A stretch of 15,381 bases of DNA from positions 1 to 15,381 of the forward strand of contig CANNNB010000031.1 of NCBI GenBank assembly GCA_947505995.1. Direction: 5' to 3'. Position 1 is the stretch's first letter, and the number at the start of each line of letters is the position of its first letter. The stretch comes from Comamonadaceae bacterium (GTDB lineage Bacteria > Pseudomonadota > Gammaproteobacteria > Burkholderiales > Burkholderiaceae). Below are positions 14,142 to 15,381 of this stretch, piece by piece. The notes below the pieces were generated by a model. It was not told where the DNA came from. It saw only the letters and a program-made list of their open reading frames with translations, and made no database searches. A program made the position numbers and the translations under genes.

Positions 14142-14292
14142 TAAAGCTCAAAGATGCCCTTCAACTCGGTTAAAATTCCTAGCGTTAACCCGAATCACTG
14201 ATGCTTTTCAAAGGGTCAGAGGTGTAACACTGTGAGTTCCCCTTTTTGTAACTGTAGTGGTTTCATTTGAAACTTGGAAGTTAGTGAAAACT
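14142..14292 (+). promoter_or_regulatory. Leader of the cytochrome oxidase genes with several inverted repeats
   Basis: The longest gene-free stretch in the window. It holds an imperfect dyad TCGGTTAA (14166-14173) / TTAACCCGA (14185-14193); AAAGGG (14210-14215) facing CCCTTT (14240-14245) with a run of five Ts ending at 14247, which resembles a weak intrinsic terminator for the upstream gene; and GTTTCA-TT-TGAAAC (14260-14273), a clean 14-base palindrome just upstream of coxB. GGAAG (14276-14280) is the best ribosome site for coxB. TAAAAT at 14171-14176 could be a -10 box but has no good -35. Which of these act as promoter, operator or terminator is not clear. Confidence 0.45.
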
Positions 14293-15381
14293 ATGAAGCG
14301 TGTTTCCAAAAAATTAGTTTTTTTGCAAAATCAAGCCAGCAAAGCAAGTATTTGGGCTGGCGCTTGGGCGGCCACTGCTGCCCATGCGGTCAATGACCTG
14401 CCTGGCGGTCCCGCTGTCAATCAATTGGACTTTCATCCCGCGGCCACCAAAATTGCCGAAGAGCAACATTCCCTTCATGTGTTCATGATGGTTTTGTGCA
14501 CTGTCATTTTTGTGGCTGTGTTCGCTGTCATGTTCTATTCCATCTGGAAACACCGCAAATCAGTGGGCCACAAGCCCGCCACTTTTCATGAGTCCATGAC
14601 GGTTGAAATCATTTGGACCATCGTGCCTTTCATCATCGTGATCTTGATGGCTTTGCCAGCGACCAAAGTGTTGGTGGCCTCCAAAGACACCACCAATGCC
14701 GACCTTACCGTCAAGGCCACTGGCTATCAGTGGAAATGGGGCTACGACTACATCAAAGGTGAAGGTGAAGGCATTGGTTTTATTTCCACCTTGGACAATG
14801 CCCATCGCGAAATGTCCAATGCAGGCAAGCCTGCTGGCGACGATTACCTTTTGAAGGTTGACAACGCTTTGGTAGTGCCCGTGGGCAAAAAAGTTCGCGT
14901 CATCACAACTGCCAACGACGTGATTCACGCATTTGCCGTGCCTTCATTGGGCATTAAGCAAGATGCTATTCCTGGCTTTGTGCGTGACACATGGTTCCGT
15001 GCTGAACGCGTGGGCGATTTTCATGGTCAGTGCCAAGAATTGTGCGGCAAAGAACACGCTTACATGCCCATTCATGTGAAGGTTGTATCCGCTGAAGACT
15101 ACACAAAATGGGTCGATGCTGAGAAAAAGAAAATGGCTGCCAAAGCCGATGATCCAAGCAAAGTTTGGGCACTGGAAGACTCACTGAAGCGTGGTGAAAA
15201 AGTGTATGCCGCTAATTGCGTTGCATGTCACCAAGCTGCTGGCAAGGCCGTCGGCCCCATCAAGGCCCTTGACGGCGCCGCCGTGGTTCTCGATGCTGAC
15301 AAAACCAAACAAATCATGGTTTTATTGAACGGCCAAAACAACCAAGCCATGCCTGCATGGAAACAACTGTCCGATACTGAA
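14293..15381 (+). CDS. coxB: Cytochrome c oxidase subunit II with fused C-terminal cytochrome c domain (3' end outside window)
   Basis: The frame is open to the last base (363 codons). The order is a likely signal peptide (1-32, ending AHA), two transmembrane helices (about 61-84 and 104-124), the linker aromatic segment GYQWKWGYDY (144-153), then the periplasmic cupredoxin domain with the complete CuA ligand set: H212, C247, E249, C251, H255 and M258. A cytochrome c domain follows with CVACH (C309, C312, H313) and a likely axial Met in QAMPAW (M353). This is the caa3-like form of subunit II, which passes electrons from cytochrome c through CuA to subunit I. Start ATG 14293 follows a GGAAG site at 14276. 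The coxA gene and the rest of the operon are expected just past the window end. Confidence 0.96.
   Translation, partial: MKRVSKKLVFLQNQASKASIWAGAWAATAAHAVNDLPGGPAVNQLDFHPAATKIAEEQHSLHVFMMVLCTVIFVAVFAVMFYSIWKHRKSVGHKPATFHESMTVEIIWTIVPFIIVILMALPATKVLVASKDTTNADLTVKATGYQWKWGYDYIKGEGEGIGFISTLDNAHREMSNAGKPAGDDYLLKVDNALVVPVGKKVRVITTANDVIHAFAVPSLGIKQDAIPGFVRDTWFRAERVGDFHGQCQELCGKEHAYMPIHVKVVSAEDYTKWVDAEKKKMAAKADDPSKVWALEDSLKRGEKVYAANCVACHQAAGKAVGPIKALDGAAVVLDADKTKQIMVLLNGQNNQAMPAWKQLSDTE

Noticed and set aside
1..15381. Mobile elements, prophage genes, CRISPR arrays and defence systems were looked for across the window.
   Set aside because: No transposase, integrase, repeat-spacer array or toxin-antitoxin pair was seen; the DNA looks like stable chromosomal housekeeping sequence.

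Overview
The window looks like ordinary chromosomal sequence from a betaproteobacterium, most likely Burkholderiales, family Comamonadaceae (a Limnohabitans/Rhodoferax-like organism is my best guess). The reasons are the yqgE-ruvX-pyrR-pyrB-pyrC' order, a cytochrome-c-fused cytochrome oxidase subunit II, a BioC-like methyltransferase divergent from comF, and base composition and codon use that look uniform throughout. I could not compute GC content or run searches, so the genus is an inference. Coding density is very high: the longest stretch without a gene is about 150 bases (before coxB), and I see no insertion sequence, phage gene, CRISPR array or transfer signature.

Region 1 (1-4576, + strand) is a compact run of yqgE/algH (cut by the window start), ruvX, pyrR, pyrB, a dihydroorotase-like pyrC' that has lost its metal ligands, and a plsC-type acyltransferase. 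Starts overlap or follow stops by a few bases. PyrB and PyrC' probably form one aspartate transcarbamoylase holoenzyme for pyrimidine synthesis.

Region 2 (4620-7959, - strand) reads, in transcription order, moxR-type AAA+ ATPase, small two-helix membrane protein, RimJ/RimL-like acetyltransferase, CoxE-like von Willebrand A protein, DUF1330 protein, then tRNA-Arg(CCU). The ATPase and VWA protein are a classic chaperone-like pair, but the target is unknown. This is the least understood module in the window.

Region 3 (8029-11991) has a diheme cytochrome c4-like protein (+), a convergent DUF1841 protein (-), then a + strand run of 3-oxoadipyl-CoA-type thiolase, NADPH:quinone-reductase-like protein and MaoC hydratase, suggesting acyl-CoA or aromatic-acid catabolism.

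Region 4 (11996-15381) has trmL and comF (-), a divergent BioC-like methyltransferase with a degenerate SAM-binding loop (+), and the start of the cytochrome c oxidase operon with coxB (+, cut by the window end), preceded by a leader rich in small inverted repeats.

Most of this is conserved housekeeping DNA. I did not find a clear new defence, mobile or regulatory system. The strongest leads are the MoxR/VWA module, the dead PyrC', the degenerate methyltransferase and an acceptor-stem mismatch in the tRNA.
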